Both the position numbers and the translations under genes were made by a program. Shown one piece after another: positions 5,353 through 5,436 of a stretch of 5,436 nucleotides of DNA (its first letter is position 1; each line of letters opens with the position of its first letter). The stretch lies in NCBI GenBank assembly GCA_004558865.1, contig SFCY01000139.1, forward strand, positions 1 through 5,436. The letters are read 5' to 3'. Under the pieces are notes generated by a model, which saw only the letters and a program-made list of their open reading frames with translations, did not search any database and had not been told where the DNA came from. The stretch is from Bacteroidales bacterium. Lineage in GTDB: Bacteria; Bacteroidota; Bacteroidia; Bacteroidales; Bacteroidaceae.

Positions 5353-5360
5353 CAGTGTGA
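5348..5360. repeat. 13-bp inverted repeat, right arm (partner 5041-5053)
   Basis: CTTTGCAGTGTGA lies 14 bases beyond the right hairpin and mirrors 5041-5053 exactly. It overlaps the candidate plus-strand promoter box at 5345-5352. Confidence 0.5.
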
Positions 5361-5401
5361 ATATTTTAAAGGTTTATGCCTTTAGTTTCATGGTTAATTT
5401 T

Positions 5402-5409
5402 TACCTTTG
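5402..5409 (+). promoter_or_regulatory. Second candidate plus-strand promoter box, TACCTTTG
   Basis: Another exact TAnnTTTG match in AT-rich DNA near the window edge. No clear TTG lies at the expected -33 distance. Any gene it serves is outside the window. Confidence 0.35.
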
Positions 5410-5436
5410 TTGTTGTAAGGAAAAGTTGACCACCGG

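Overview
The window looks like a piece of a Bacteroidota chromosome, most likely Prevotella/Segatella or a close relative. The basis is the two-component pair, which I recognise as RprX/RprY of the Bacteroides type, and the recurring TAnnTTTG promoter boxes typical of this phylum. Coding DNA is fairly GC-rich while the spacers are AT-rich. There are three intact genes, all on the minus strand, and no RNA gene, CRISPR array or recognisable transposase.

Reading in the direction of transcription (right to left), the first gene (4958-3066) is a P1B-2-type heavy-metal ATPase predicted to export Zn2+/Cd2+/Pb2+. Its upstream region holds a promoter box, an 8-3-8 palindrome that looks like an operator, and a leader with two mutually exclusive hairpins. 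After a 371-base spacer with degenerate CACGAAT repeats and a strong hairpin comes rprX (2694-1144), a membrane histidine kinase whose promoter box lies so close to the ATG that the mRNA may be leaderless. An 81-base spacer containing a long hairpin separates it from rprY (1062-349), an OmpR-family response regulator. A good intrinsic terminator follows rprY.

The three-gene block is bracketed by related non-coding repeats. A 101-bp sequence ('X') at 173-273 recurs as an inverted copy at 5151-5251 with 94/101 identity and no gaps. On the outer side of each copy sits a large hairpin (95-159 and 5269-5333) with an identical 17-nt loop and a 14-nt conserved upstream motif. The two 24-bp stems differ in sequence by paired, compensating substitutions. 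This is the most unusual signal in the window: a small dispersed element whose folded structure appears to be under selection. The left copy also has a 16-bp remnant of X on its other side, suggesting an ancestral X-hairpin-X' unit with terminal inverted repeats.

Functionally, RprX would phosphorylate RprY in an envelope or ion-stress response. The ATPase is a separate transcription unit by spacing and promoter evidence, and any regulatory link between it and RprXY is only inference. The 1-348 and 4959-5436 stretches hold no gene that I can support, only the repeats and regulatory sites listed.
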